DNA from: Dryocosmus kuriphilus
Lineage: Eukaryota > Arthropoda > Insecta > Hymenoptera > Cynipidae
Assembly (NCBI GenBank): GCA_038277395.1
Contig: CM076192.1
Span: 12,994,596-13,058,595 of the forward strand
Reading direction: 5' to 3'
Length of the DNA: 64,000 nt
Shown here piece after piece: positions 8,260-19,904 of this stretch; the first letter of the stretch is position 1; each line of letters opens with the position of its first letter. The translations under genes and the position numbers were made by a program. The notes beneath the pieces are model-generated. The model was not told where the DNA came from. It made no database searches and worked only from the letters and a program-made list of their open reading frames with translations.

Positions 8260-11243
8260 TAGGGTGGGCCGAAATTCCCCTTTTTTCGAAGTTCAGCATG
8301 CCAACCCTCCCAAAAGCTGCTATGCCAGTAGCAATACCAAACCCAAAAAGCACCTTGTGGTGGCTCAATATCCTACGGTTCGTGTTTTCGCTGAAATTTT
8401 GAGATTTTGTATAAAAATTCGAAAATTAAGATTCTGTCCTTTTACGCTTTTCTTCATCAGCTTTGCAGTCAAAGAACTTGTTTCGATGTCTTTAAGATAA
8501 AGCATGCTGTCTTCAATCCCTAATGTGGAACTTTAGGGCTAAAAAATTGAAGAAAAAATATCAGTCAAACAACCCAAAACACGCTGCTCTCAACAGTTAT
8601 CACTTCGTAGGGCTAGCGGATAAAAGTGCGAAACGCGTTAAAAATTTCTATAGTATGTACTCATCTTCATTGAGTTTCGCTCATCAGGAGTCTTCTTCGA
8701 AGTGAAGTTTGCGATTATTGAGCATTTGCGTATCCTGTGATGGTAACTTGATCTTTTTCAACCTATCAAGATGTAATGACACACTACCATTTTGTTAGAA
8801 ACTATTTAAAGGTCACCTCATGCCAATATTGCTGACATTGTCATCTTCAGAATAGAGGAAATTTGGAAGAAGGCATCAATTCCTATTATTGGAAGGACAG
8901 CTATTCAAAAGAAACTTAAAAAAATACCATGACAAACTGCAGAAATTAAAGGTATGTCACAAAAAATATGATGGCACTTACTAAAAATTGCTAGAATTCC
9001 GTGAGTTATCTACTCGTCTCTTTAACATAGCAACCTACAAGTCTGCAGACCTCAATCAGTGCAAGTGTCGCCTTGAAGCCAAAGTACCTGAAAAAGAACG
9101 TGTTTTCTTGAATGATCAGAGACAAGAAAGAAGAATCGTTATCACTGGAATTGATCTAAGCGCGACCAGAAAGTTACCTCGAAAAGAAGTACGGAAATGG
9201 AAATCAATGGAAGGTTTAGAACAGTTAAAACGTCGTGAAGAGAAACAGATGCAAACATACTTACGTGTGCCTTACCCAGATTCAGTTGAACCTTACTCAT
9301 CCAAAGATCCAGTGGTCGTTGAGGAAGACCCACAATCCCATCCTCTTAATTCGGACGCCACGTTTACTTTACCACCTGCAAAAAGAATGTGCAAAAACAT
9401 TCAGATAAAATTGCCAACAGCGACCCGGTAGTGTGACCGTATGGGTATCAGCGATCGAGAGGCTGCAGATGTTGTTAGTGCTGCGTTCCATGACCTCGGG
9501 AAGCATCTTGGCCTGAAGTAGGAAGAAATACCAATTATTGACACGAACAAAGTGCGCAGAAAGAGGGAGAAAGTAAGGAGTGATCTTCAATGTACTGAAT
9601 AAAAATCGGGTGATAAATGCTCTTTACTTTGATGGTAGGCGAGATGAGACTTTGGTTTTGCACCGCACCGAAGATGGTAAGATGCGCAGACAGACAGTAT
9701 ATGAAGAGCATATTACTCTGCTTGAGGAGCCTAATTCTTCTTGCTTAGGTCATGTTACTCCATTTTACAGAAAGGCTTTTGACACCCGTAAAGCTATTTT
9801 TTAATTCTTGACAGAAAAAGGATACGACCTATCAGAGCTGTGATGCATTGGAAGTGATGGAGAGAGCACCAACACGGGAGTCTTAGGAGGTGTCATCAAG
9901 TTAGTTGAAAAGAAGTTGGGCCGACATTTGCACTGGATCATTTGTCAGATGCATTTTAATGAACTCCCCCTTCGTCATGTAATGCAGGCACTTGATGGCA
10001 ACACCTCTGGTCCAAAAGCTTTTTCTGGAAAAATTGAGAAGATGTTATTCTCATGTGAGAAGCTTCCTGTAACAAAATTTGAACCTATTGATGCATATGC
10101 CCCTATACTTGAAACACTCTTAGATTTAAGCACAGATCAGCTGTATTTTAGAGATATATGCTCCGCAGTCATGTCTGGTAACTGGCCTGAAGGACTTGCA
10201 ACAGAGATCCAGGAAATTTGAACCATTCTAGGTGGCTTACTTGTGCAAGCCGTATATTACGTTTATATGTGAGTGAGCACAAAGGATCCAAGTCCAGAAC
10301 TGATGCAATTTGCAGCATTCTTAATAAAAGTCTACGCTTCAGGATGGTTCACTATCAAGACAAATCCAGTGTATAAAAACGGTCCCAAGAATTTACACCA
10401 AGCCCTGACCCGGACTAAGTACTTACCTCATGTCCTGCAGAAAAAAGTTCACAAAGTCATACATGATAATGCGTACTTCGCTCATCCAGAAAATGTCCTA
10501 GCGTCTATGCTTTGTGACGGAAGAGAGAAGGTGCGCAATCTGAAAAAGACAACAAAATTAGGCAGTTTAGAATCCCGCAAATAAATTTCAATTATACTGA
10601 CATGATAGACAGGGGAAATATCACAGTTACGGAGCCACCACTTATCTTGGAACTTTCTGATGATGAACTAAGGAGCTTCATAAGATCTGAAAAATCGGCA
10701 TTTCTGTTCAGCCATTTACCTTCACACTCACAAGCTCTGGAAAGAATGTAAAAAACGTCACGGAGGCTTCCGCTAACGTTTGTGGTAAGTTGGCACGGGA
10801 CGGCTTCATTAAAGCACGACTGTTGGATACAAAAATTATGTCATGCTTTGAGTCTAAGAAAGATTTCAAAGTCGAGTAATATGCATTTTATTTGAGAAAA
10901 GTGTCCACGTGGAAGGGTGGAAGGAATGGGCACGGCTGGGGCCCGATTGGCAGCCACCTCCTCGTGGTGGGCCCTGGGTAGTATAACTAGTTGTGCATGT
11001 TTTATCTTAAAGACATCGAAACAAGTTCTTTGGTTGCAAAACTGATGAAGAAAAACGTAAAAGGACAGAATTGTAATTTTCGAATTTTTATGTAAAATCT
11101 CAAAAGTTTCAGCGAAAATTAGAACCGAAGGCTATTGAGCCACCACAAGGTGCTTTTAGGGTTTGGTATTGCTACTGGCATAACAACTTTTGGGAGGGGT
11201 GGCATGCTGAATTTCGAAAAAAGGGGAATTTCGGCCGACCCTA
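8260..11243 (+). mobile_element. 3.0-kb hAT-like DNA transposon, copy 1
   Basis: The ends are inverted repeats of about 245 bp, 8,260-8,508 against 10,993-11,243. They begin TAGGGTGGGCCGAAATTCCC on the left and TAGGGTCGGCCGAAATTCCC on the right (reverse complement). The element splits a SINE-1 unit, which fixes its borders within a few bases. No 8-bp target duplication of the hAT type is visible: the left flank is CTATATAT and the right flank ATGTAGGT. It carries one decayed gene on the plus strand. A second relative lies at 29,876-31,600. Confidence 0.75.
8988..10584 (+). pseudogene. Transposase-like gene of the TAGGGTGGGCCG element (copy 1)
   Basis: Four open pieces in shifted frames (8,988-9,431; 9,580-9,804; 9,916-10,221; 10,273-10,584) form one ancestral protein. 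The order of motifs is: a basic N-terminal part ending PPAKRMCKNIQI; ALYFDGRRDETLVL; ITLLEEPNSSCLGHVTPF; IGSDGESTNTGVLGGVIKL; LHWIICQMHFNELPLRHVMQ; SGPKAFSGKIEKML; FAHPENVLASMLCDGRE. The FDG, SDG..TN and C..HFNEL blocks occur in the order of the first Asp, second Asp and CxxH elements of hAT transposases. The sequence is only distantly similar, so the superfamily remains open. At least three frameshifts or stops make it non-functional. Confidence 0.6.
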
Positions 11244-11400
11244 ATGTAGGTAGGGATCATACACATGGTTGCATCCCCGCCCGTAGATGGTGGGCTAAAA
11301 ATTATACGAGACTTCCCAATATATCACATATGCATATCATTTTCATCAGATCATTTGATTGTATTACAAGAATGCGTCTGTGACTGATAATATAAACTGG
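11244..11400 (+). mobile_element. SINE-1 copy d, right half
   Basis: Continuation of the SINE interrupted at 8,259: GTAGGTAGGGATCATACAC, CCCGTAGATGGTGGG, TTTCATCAGATCATTTGATT and GACTGATAATATA. It is collinear with the uninterrupted SINE-1 copy a read on the minus strand (2,814 down to 2,655). Confidence 0.6.
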
Positions 11401-11906
11401 GAGAGCCCCTTGCAGAATATTCATTGTGGTTCAAAAATTCAATTAAAAAAATGTCTTCGACATATTGAGCTGTACCAATTTAAGTTTGAGAAATAATTTT
11501 TTTATAATAATAAAAGGTAAAGGGCAAGGTCTAAGGACCTTATTCGGGGACGGGCGCCCCTGCCTACCTTAGCTGGCACATTCGTGCTGGACTTAAGTAT
11601 CCTGGCGTCAGGATTTCAGATCGATCCCAGATTACTGGCCAAAGTAAAGAACCTGTTGTCATACGAGTTCCGGCTGGGGCCTTTGACAAGGTCACTGGAC
11701 GCATCCTCTGGTTATGGATGGTGGATCCCTGTATCGATGATTTCTGCTGAATACGGTTACAAAGTTGAATAAGCAGTCGCGTCCAACCTCATAACACCGC
11801 TGGAGGTGGTAGCATGCGGGCTGACAGCGGCGAGTTGCATAATGGACAGCCAACGTGAATCAGGTCACCCGAAGAAAATTCTGCACCACCAGAGCATCGT
11901 CAAGAG

Positions 11907-14050
11907 ATGACAGATGCCACTTCAGCAGCATTGTCGCAGCGGCCCATAAATTTTCAACCTCACCATGATGAGTACTTGATGCGCTGCCAATTTGAGAATG
12001 AGCTGGGTGCGACCGCCACTTCACAGGACGGGTTGGCCTTTCGCCGAAAATTTGTGTCAAGATTCCCGGAATTTGCGACAATATCTCAAGATGGCCTTAA
12101 TCAAAGGATATGTATAATAAGTGAAGAGAATCTCCTCGCGGGAAGAACTATCAGACGCATTAGATCTGAGGTTGAGACTGCACTCCACCAACAACAAGTG
12201 AGTACATAGACCAGAAAGCGGATTTCATGGAAGAGCATGAATATCGACGTAATACACTCAAGCGTTTTTGGGGAGGGGGGCCTGTGACGAGCAAACAACA
12301 TCGTCTCTTCATATGTATTCATACCGAATTGGTTTCAAGGGTGACTCAAAAACATTTAGCTGACCAGTTTCTCTCGATTGAGCGCCGTAAGCTTCTCTCC
12401 GTGGTCGAGATAGAAAACAAAGAGGCAGGTGCAATAACTAGCACTACCTGAAATGGATCCTGTGGAGTTGGTCGGGGAGGAGATTCTGACTGAGACGCAA
12501 GACGCTATAGACGACCAGGGGCTGCGTCAGAGAGATGTAGAATGATTGTCAAAAAGTTGGCAGTCACTAGGGCTGCATCGGCCGGACCACGTTCCTGCGG
12601 ACCCCATTGAAGAGATCAATCAAGAGACGTTGCGTCTTCTAGAGTGATTCTCTAATGCCATCATAGAGATTACGAGCCAAGAACCATCTCGGAAACTTCG
12701 TCTACCGAAATTTAAGGTTAATAATAGCCTTCTCCAGTTGGCAGCCTGAACAACGACATACTGCCTTTGTTCCTGCATCAAGCTCTCGCATATTGCGCTG
12801 CGGTCGTGTGTACCAGGATCTTGAGCATCAAAATCGAACCCCGGGGAAATAATACCTACTTCTCCAGGAGTAAGTCAGATCCTCCATGGAAGTTTAGTCT
12901 TCCAAGCGAGGTTAGCAAATTAAGAGCGAAACTCGGTCGGTTGTACCAATTTCGAAAGTGCAGTCGGTATCAAGAGCTGATTCTCCACGTAGAGGAAATC
13001 CATCGTCCACTTAGTATCAATCCAAGAATGTCCGTGGAACTATGCCAAGTGATAGACTAATTTAGACAAAGGCTCATGGTCCTGACGACGCGTCTGCGCC
13101 GCTTCAAGAGGTCAAACGCGAGGAGAAATGACAAAAGGATCTTCTCAGGAAATGAGAAGATGTTTCACTGTAAGCTTCCTGATGGCAAAACAATAGTGTA
13201 AGTGAACCACCGAGTACTGAGGAGATAGCCGGCTATTGGTCAGGCGCCTGGGCTGATCGTTTGTCAAGTAATTTGGACACGTCGGGGCTCGACCTCGATA
13301 AGGACAGAGCCTCAGAACTTCCTGCGATGGATAATCCATCAATCATAGCTTTTGAGTTTCGTCGCATCCTAAATAGGGCGAAGAACTGTGAAGCGCCTGA
13401 TCCGGACGAGGTGCACAACTTCTGGTAAAAGTATCTGGTGGCTTTGAACCCCGTCCTTGAGAGCACTCACCAAGCCATCTTAGGAAATTCGGAACTTATT
13501 TTCTGCTTTATGACAGAAGCAGTCACATATATGATACCAAAAAACCAGATTCTAATAGTCCTAGGGATTATCGAGCAATTATCTGCCTTTCCACACTCTA
13601 CAAATGTCCTCCAGCAATTATATCCGATCGCATCTACAAACACTGTGCGGAGAACAATGTCCTAACAGAAGAGCAAAAGGGTTGCTATCTAGGCTGCCGT
13701 GGTTGCAAGGACTAATTTATAATTGATACTGTAATCGCGCTACATGCGAAGCACCACCAACGAAATTTTCCCTTGGTGCCTTATGACTATTTGCTTGAGG
13801 TCCTCAGGATATATAAAATCTGTCCACGTGTGATTCAACTTTTGGACCACGCAGTGAGCACATGGTGCACGAGAACCAGGTGTTTTGGTCGTGGAGGAGG
13901 GACACTCAGTACTTGTCAATTAAACGAGGCATCTTCCAAGGCGACTGTTTCAGTTCATTATGGTTCTGTTTAGCTTTGAACCCATTAAGCAGGACACTCA
14001 GCAACACGTCCTACGGGTTTAATATAATGCTCAATGGCGAGCCAAGCAAC
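11907..14050 (+). pseudogene. LINE-A ORF, N-terminal half to RT motif B (copy 3)
   Basis: Successive frames give a helical N-terminal region (EYLMRCQFENELGATATSQD, RRKFVSRFPEF), a middle block (LHQALAYCAAVVCTRILSIK, PRGNNTYFSR) and a pre-RT block (RILNRAKNCEAPDPDEVHNF). Then come RT pieces: AVTYMIPKNQ, NYLL-type YLLEVLRIYKICPRVIQLL, and IKRGIFQGDCFSSLWFCLAL followed by NPLSRTLSNTSYGFNI. RGIFQGD is RT motif B. Homology ends at LNGEPSN (14,050), exactly where the catalytic YxDD should follow. At least six frame breaks are needed to read it. Confidence 0.7.
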
Positions 14051-14059
14051 TGAACCGAA

Positions 14060-14710
14060 AGAACCCTCAAATATTAGATCTTCCATGCGTGGATACCGAT
14101 GTTTCAGATCTCTAGCTGAAGTAGCTATAGTATTAAGGCGGTTATTGATCAGTACCGCCTCGCAAGAATACATCCGTAGATACAATGATTCTGCTGGGAT
14201 TATCTACCAGCAGATTACCCTAAATCTTGGCTTGCCATAGGAATGTAAGCCTTATTACAAATACTCCCCAATAAGAGTGTTAGAGAACGAACATCACCTC
14301 CTCTAATGGGACAGGACTATTCTGACAAACAACCTAATCAGGCATAATCGACCGGACGCCCTCCAGTGGAACAAACGCGATGAATATTTCAGATTTATTG
14401 ACATTAGTGTTTTCAGAAATAACAAAATTCAGCTTCGATATACCGAGAAGATCCCAAAGTATGCGGAGTTAAGATAGGAGATTATGGCCGTGTGGAGGGC
14501 GAAGAAGGTTATCTTTCACCCGGTTATGATCTCCTTTACCGGGAACGTTCATGCGAGGTGCAGCCAGCACTTGGATGACCAGGGAGATGGGATATCATAT
14601 GCATAAAGCGATGCTGTTGAACACGTGTCTCATCGCCGTCAGTTTTCGAGGCGTTAACAATGATAGCAACTGATTGTCTTCTGTAATCAAGGCCATCGCG
14701 CGTACTCGAA
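14060..14710 (+). pseudogene. LINE-A post-RT C-terminal region (copy 3)
   Basis: The sequence jumps from RT motif B to LDLPCVDTDVSDL, the block found in copy 1 after the polymerase. It continues with pieces matching the NRPD..VW.KRDEYIRIIDIS and ALLNTCLIAVSF segments of the other copies. This marks an internal deletion of the palm and thumb. It ends near 14,710, where the 3' untranslated region begins. Confidence 0.55.
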
Positions 14711-15461
14711 AAATGATTGACAACGGCACGTTATATATACATATATATCTTTTTATTTACTTTCACTTTAAAATTTGAAGCTTTAACTTGTTTATTTCAT
14801 ATTTTAACTTTTTTATGCTTATTTTATTTTACTCTAAATAGTTGTTGTGCTTGTGAAGATTATTATTGTTTTCGTTATCGTATTGTGCATGCCCGTGTAC
14901 GTTTTTGAAGTTGTTTGCGTCAGCCACCGCTCGTTATATTCCATATAAGAATCGTTTGTCTCAGATGCCGTTTCATGAATCTGGATGCATGCTCTGGTTT
15001 CCATTCCTAGGTGCACCTTCAACTCTCTCTGAGGAGAGTGCTTTTCCCCCCTTGAAACCTGTGATAAGCATTGCTTGAGATTTTTAATTGAATACAAATA
15101 ACTGATTTGAGGATAAATGTCTGATGGAAAGATGTGCTACTTGACAGAAGGAATTGTTTCTAAAAACAAATAATGGTCGTTCGTGTATATACCTGCGGCA
15201 TTTGTGAATTTTCTCAATTCAAAATAACACCTCCTTCAGGCATCCCTTCACGCCTGAGCAAAAGCTGCTATGCGGCATGGTCCACAGCAGGATTATTTTA
15301 TTTATTTGATAGAATACGAAAGCAGAATAATGTTTGAAACGGCATCTTGACACCAAAGAATCTACTAAGCCCTTGCCGCGTTCGCGACCGTGTTTAGTAG
15401 CGAAGTACCGGGTCATGAGTATCTGTGGTAGGAGCTGGGCCAAATAATAATAATAATAATG

Positions 15462-16250
15462 TTGCCACCGCAGTAGGTCTTGAGCTTTCCTCTTATAACT
15501 TGATGGATATATTGGCGGTAGCATTGTTACTGGTAGGGTGTTGCCATGCCAGGCAGAGAACGAAGATGAAAGAGACTAAGAGGAACACCAAAACCCAAAA
15601 TGATGGAGAATATTAGAAAATTTTTGCAAAGATTGTTGCTACTCGAGGATCGTCGGGGCGCCCTTGGAGCCATCGTTGGGGACTAGAGTATGTGGAATGG
15701 TGGGGATGATGAGTTGCATAATGGTCAGGCATATCTCATCAGTCAACAATCTGGCTAGCAAGAACATCTGCGAAAATTGTTAAACTGTGGAAAATCAAAT
15801 GTGCCTCCTGAGGATGCTTTGGCTAGCATTAGCAATTTGCAGTCAACCACCTCAATAGGATTACTATGGGAGAGCAACAACTGGAATACAGCAATGCATG
15901 AAGATTTAATGCATCTCTATTATATAAGCACGAAGTTTGAAACTAAACGCGAAAAAGGATCCAATTTTAGATACAGAAAGTTGCAGTAAGAGATCCTATC
16001 GCTAAGGTAAAGAACATCAATAACGATCGACTTATCTCGAAAGAACGAGCATTGTAGATTAAACAGGAAGTTTATTCTGCGGGGCACCACGTGGAAAATG
16101 AATAGGAAGCTGTACTACAAGATCTAGCAGTGATCGGCGAAACAATACAACATCATCATGCTTATAATCCTCCTGCGCAACCTTATGGTGATCCAGTGCC
16201 ACCACATCCTCCAAAAGCAGATGGGGATTAAAATGGACATAGCATATGAA
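15462..16250 (+). mobile_element. LINE-A-like 5' fragment (head-to-tail with copy 3)
   Basis: Begins immediately after the (AAT)n tail of copy 3. It contains GGGCGCCCTTGGAGCC and GAGTTGCATAATGGTCAG, which match the leader of copy 3. It then has an N-terminal ORF block (NTAMHEDLMHLYYISTKFET, KREKGSNFRYRKLQ) and, in another frame, RQEVYSAGHHVENE followed by a proline-rich NPPAQPYGDPVPPHPPKADG. It resembles the start of the LINE ORF but diverges from copy 3, so it may belong to a sister subfamily. No RT follows. Confidence 0.5.
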
Positions 16251-18550
16251 CAAAAGATGTGATGTTCCTGTATTTTTTGGCAGATAAAAGCGAAAAAGTG
16301 TGAGGACAGAACATCTTCGTCTCTTCTTACCTAAGTACCCTCATCTGGCCCCAAGAATAAAGGAACAGAATTTTGCAAACCAAAAAGGCTTAATATTTGT
16401 CAAATTATGTCTTCAAAATTTAACGTTTCTAATTTTAAAAATATGTAAAGACTTTATGCTGATTTTCTATTAGAATGCTTAGTTTTGTAAGAACCAGTCC
16501 GTAACTGTTTTTATAAAAAGATGACACTGATTTGCAGAAACATTTTGATGGAAGTTTTAGGACGTAGATTCCGTAGGTAATCAAGATAAATTACTTTTTA
16601 TGTATTTATAGTGCTTTTTAACATGCAGATCAACTCTTGACGGAATTCTATAAATCATTGCATTTATTCATTTTTAATTGAAAGTTGTTTCTGCATCTTT
16701 GTATTCCAAATTCAACATCATAATTATTTTGTCTATTTTTAAAATAGCAAGATATGTACATTTCATTTGTAATATTAATGCACAGTTTTATCCTTATCGA
16801 ACGACAAGTGTAATTAGTAGGTCCGTTTGCATATTCAAATACATTATTTTTCTGTATAAATTGAATCGATTTTTTAAAAATCTTTTGGTATGCTTCTGTT
16901 TAAAAGGCAGCGTTTGTATACTTATTTTTAATATTTATTCAATGTTTGAAAAATATCAGATTATTAGTTTTTTTTACCTGCTTCTAAGTATATAAAATCA
17001 TAATTTTTTCAGTAAAATTAGATCTATTGTACTAATATGCTACATGTTACATTTTCCTGAAAAAGCGATTTATCTAAATTTCATTAATTTGCAAGTTTCT
17101 TAAAATTTTTAACCTTATCGGACCACAAGCGTATAGTCAGTAGCGGCCTCTTCCTGATCAAGCTCATTAATTTTTTAATAAAAATCTATCTAACTTTTTT
17201 CAATCTTTGAATATCAAATCTGTCTGCATGATCAAATTAATTATTTTAAATTAAAAAGCGATATATTTAGCCCTCAATGTACGTTCTTTTTACAAAGTCT
17301 GAATAAAATCAAATTATTCGTTTTGGGTGTATATTTGTCTAATAGAAAATCCGCATACAGTCTTTATTTATCTGTAAAAATTAGAGGCGTTAATTTTTAA
17401 GGATCTTAATTTCTTAAATGTGTATCAGGGAAAGTGTTAAACATTTTCGTTTATAGCTGCACGCTGTGTAATATCCGTTTTGTTTTAAAGTGTACTGCAA
17501 CGTGAACGTAAAGAGTTCAAACAGTTCCGTGCTCTTTTTCTGCGCGCGCATAGTGATTAGTGATGAGGCGTGTTCGGTACCGGGCTGCTGTGATCCACTC
17601 GTTTTGAAAGGGATTGGTATCTTATTATTTTCGCTGTATAATCGATGTCAAGATCTGGCATTAAAATGCTTGAGCCTATTTGCAAATACTCACTTTCTTT
17701 AAATTTTACCGCTGGAAAAGATATTAAAATCGCGATAAAAAATATGTAACATCATTTTTCGTCACAACTTCAGAAGTTTTCATTAACCCTAATGCCGTAA
17801 AATGATCAATCCAGGGCCTTTAAAACCTTTTTATACAATAATTACTCAGTGAAAATTAAATAAAAATATCAAACATTGTGTTATTGAATGGGCTTGAGAA
17901 TTGGTGTTTTTAGCTTTTTTTAAAAGTAATAAGACTAAGTAATCAGACAATTGTCGTCGAAATATGTGATTCAAATCCATTGAATTTTCTCATTTCATAT
18001 CCTATTTCATGGATTAAGAAAAAAGAGAATCAAGGTTTCAAATGGTTTGAACAAAGTTCATGGTGGTATGTTACTTTATTCGCACCTTTAGAAATCCTGA
18101 GAAAATCGTTGTTTTTGACGTTGTAACTGCTTTCTACAGTCTTACAGATCAATAAATCAATAAATATATGATTGGATCGAAAAGCCGCTCCAGTTATGCA
18201 GTATATGCACAGTATAGTATTATTAACCAAACCTCTTACGTTGTAACACACTCCTGTAATTCCGCTTGGTAAAGTATTTGTTTTGATCTACTGAATCCAG
18301 CCATCAGTAAAAAAGTGTATGGACCGAGTTTTATAAGTTGTAAACTGAATTAGTGCGGACGATCAAAAACGGAATGGTTAGGAATTCAAAACGTCACAAG
18401 CTTTCCTGTTTTAAAATGTTGACAATTAATCCCCGAAGACTGACTTTTGAGTGGCTAGCGATTAGATTGAGTTTCTTCCGTTCTCAAAGAATTAAAATGG
18501 TAACTTCAGTACACATTGCCTATGAGGTGCAATTCCACTAATAGGAATTC
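16251..18550. other. AT-rich region without recognisable genes
   Basis: About 2.3 kb of AT-rich sequence. No domain, long open frame, terminal repeat or tandem array was recognised. A short GC-richer patch around 17,530-17,600 (CTGCGCGCGCATAGTG) has no assignable function. Confidence 0.5.
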
Positions 18551-18556
18551 ATTTCA

Positions 18557-18622
18557 CCGTTTTGGCGCATTGACCTTCTTTAGCGCAGCTTTCCTGTTTC
18601 GGGCTTTCGAGCCGGCAGCCAT
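18557..18622 (-). CDS. Candidate first coding exon of an unidentified host gene
   Basis: On the minus strand, an ATG in good context (CGGTGATGG) opens the reading MAAGSKARNRKAALKKVNAP, a short, strongly basic N-terminus. It runs into ACG|GTGAAA, a possible splice donor at 18,557, or to a TGA three bases later if unspliced. It lies in the most CpG-rich patch of the region. No protein family is recognised and no second exon was found, so this is only a candidate. Confidence 0.25.
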
Positions 18623-18760
18623 CACCGTTGGGCATTGTTCGATTCGAGCCGGCCCTCGGCCAGAGTTATTTTTTACTGACGCTCACTCGCTACACCTCCA
18701 ACACTCGACAGTTACTCTTCCTCTTCCCTTCCACAGTATAGCATTTCCGCTATGAAGCCT
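18623..18760 (-). promoter_or_regulatory. Putative CpG-rich promoter and 5' leader
   Basis: This stretch is much richer in G+C and CpG than its surroundings (CCGAGGGCCGGCTCGAATCG on the minus strand). It contains GCGTCAGTAA, which includes an insect initiator-like TCAGT near 18,675. It sits just upstream of the candidate ATG at 18,622. Inference only. Confidence 0.25.
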
Positions 18761-18762
18761 TC

Positions 18763-19477
18763 AATTGTTTTTTCGTTAAAAAGTCCGTAGTATTTACCAA
18801 AGCAGCAACTGCGGAAAAATAATCTACTTTTGTTGATGAATCACTTACATATTATGCTTATCTTATACGGATCTACACTTTGTCGTCATTCATAAATGAC
18901 GTCATGCTCTTTTACCGGTGGATGGGGTTCCATCGAACATGGCGGAATGTGACAGGGTGGAAGAGAGGAGTTTGTAATCCGTAAAGTCACGATAAAAATT
19001 ATAATATTATCAGGAAAAAAATTTATTTGAATTTTGAATGTTTAAAATTATATACGCACACATTTTTTCTGACCAGTGCGTACCGTTTCGCGCATTTTTT
19101 TTATTCTGAAATCTGACAACATAAGATTAACGCGTTGTTAAATAAAAAATTATTTTAACGTTTTTTTATTCAATTAAAATGTGATCTTGAGATAATATTT
19201 TTTTGTTTAAGATCATTTTAATATAAAATAAAAAACAGGTGGCTGGGGGCGGATCCAATTGTAACGTAACGTTATTCAAAAGGGAGGAGAGTTATTTTGT
19301 GTAGTAGATAGGCTGGGGTTGTTCAAAATATAAATTCCGTTACCGACACAGATACCGACATGGCTCTGTTCCATGCTAAATCTCAAAGATTCTGGCAGGT
19401 AGATGTGATATGTTATTAAAGTGATGAGTAAACAATAAATCCTCAATTTTATAGAAAATTTTTAATGTTAATAGTAT
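18763..19477. other. No gene seen; isolated perfect CRE palindrome
   Basis: AT-rich. The only motif of note is a perfect TGACGTCA at 18,897-18,904, the palindromic cAMP-response element, about 140 bases upstream of the putative promoter patch. Whether it is used is unknown. Confidence 0.35.
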
Positions 19478-19812
19478 GATTCTTAGAAAAAGGGTTCATG
19501 TCCAGGCTAAATGGTAAGAATGACATGTAAAGGATTATTTACATTTCAGAATACGAGAAAAAGAATTTAATAGTGGTTTTGATATTTGCAAAATATTTAA
19601 TCATGTAATCTTCGTCATCTGATTGCGTGGCATGATTTTAGATATGATTCTTAGAAAAAGGGTTCATGTCCGTGCTAAATGGTAAGAATGACATGTAAAA
19701 GATTATTTACATTTCAGAATACGAGAAAAAGAATTTAATAGTGTTTTTAATATTTGAAAAATATTTAATCACATGATCTTCGTCATCTCTGATTGCGTTG
19801 CATGATTTTAGA
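19478..19812 (+). repeat. Two-copy 168-bp tandem repeat at the left arm border
   Basis: GATTCTTAGAAAAAGGGTTC starts at 19,478 and again at 19,646. Each copy runs through AATACGAGAAAAAGAATTTA and the CTTCGTCATCT..GATTGCGT block to GATTTTAGATAT. The end of the second copy overlaps the start of the long left arm, which begins near 19,765. Confidence 0.85.
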
Positions 19813-19904
19813 TATTGAAAAGAGGGTCATATTACCTACTCTTGACATCACATAATTTCAAATCAAATTAATTGCATTATATTTATTTTTAAAGTTCTCT
19901 TGTC

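Larger units (their letters stand above)
11505..15461 (+). mobile_element. LINE-A copy 3, longest copy
   Basis: Plus-strand LINE-A with a GC-richer leader (11,505-11,900, including GGGCGCCCCTGCCTACC and GAGTTGCATAATGG), a broken ORF from about 11,907 to 14,700, a 3' untranslated region (14,710-15,445, reverse complement of 955-194) and an (AAT)5 tail at 15,446-15,461. It is the only copy with nearly all regions except the polymerase palm. It is followed at once by another leader (15,462 onwards). Confidence 0.75.

Noticed and set aside
18938..18976. ATGGCGGAATGTGACAGG as a start exon on the plus strand
   Set aside because: Only 12 codons before a stop, no clear donor; good start context alone is not enough.
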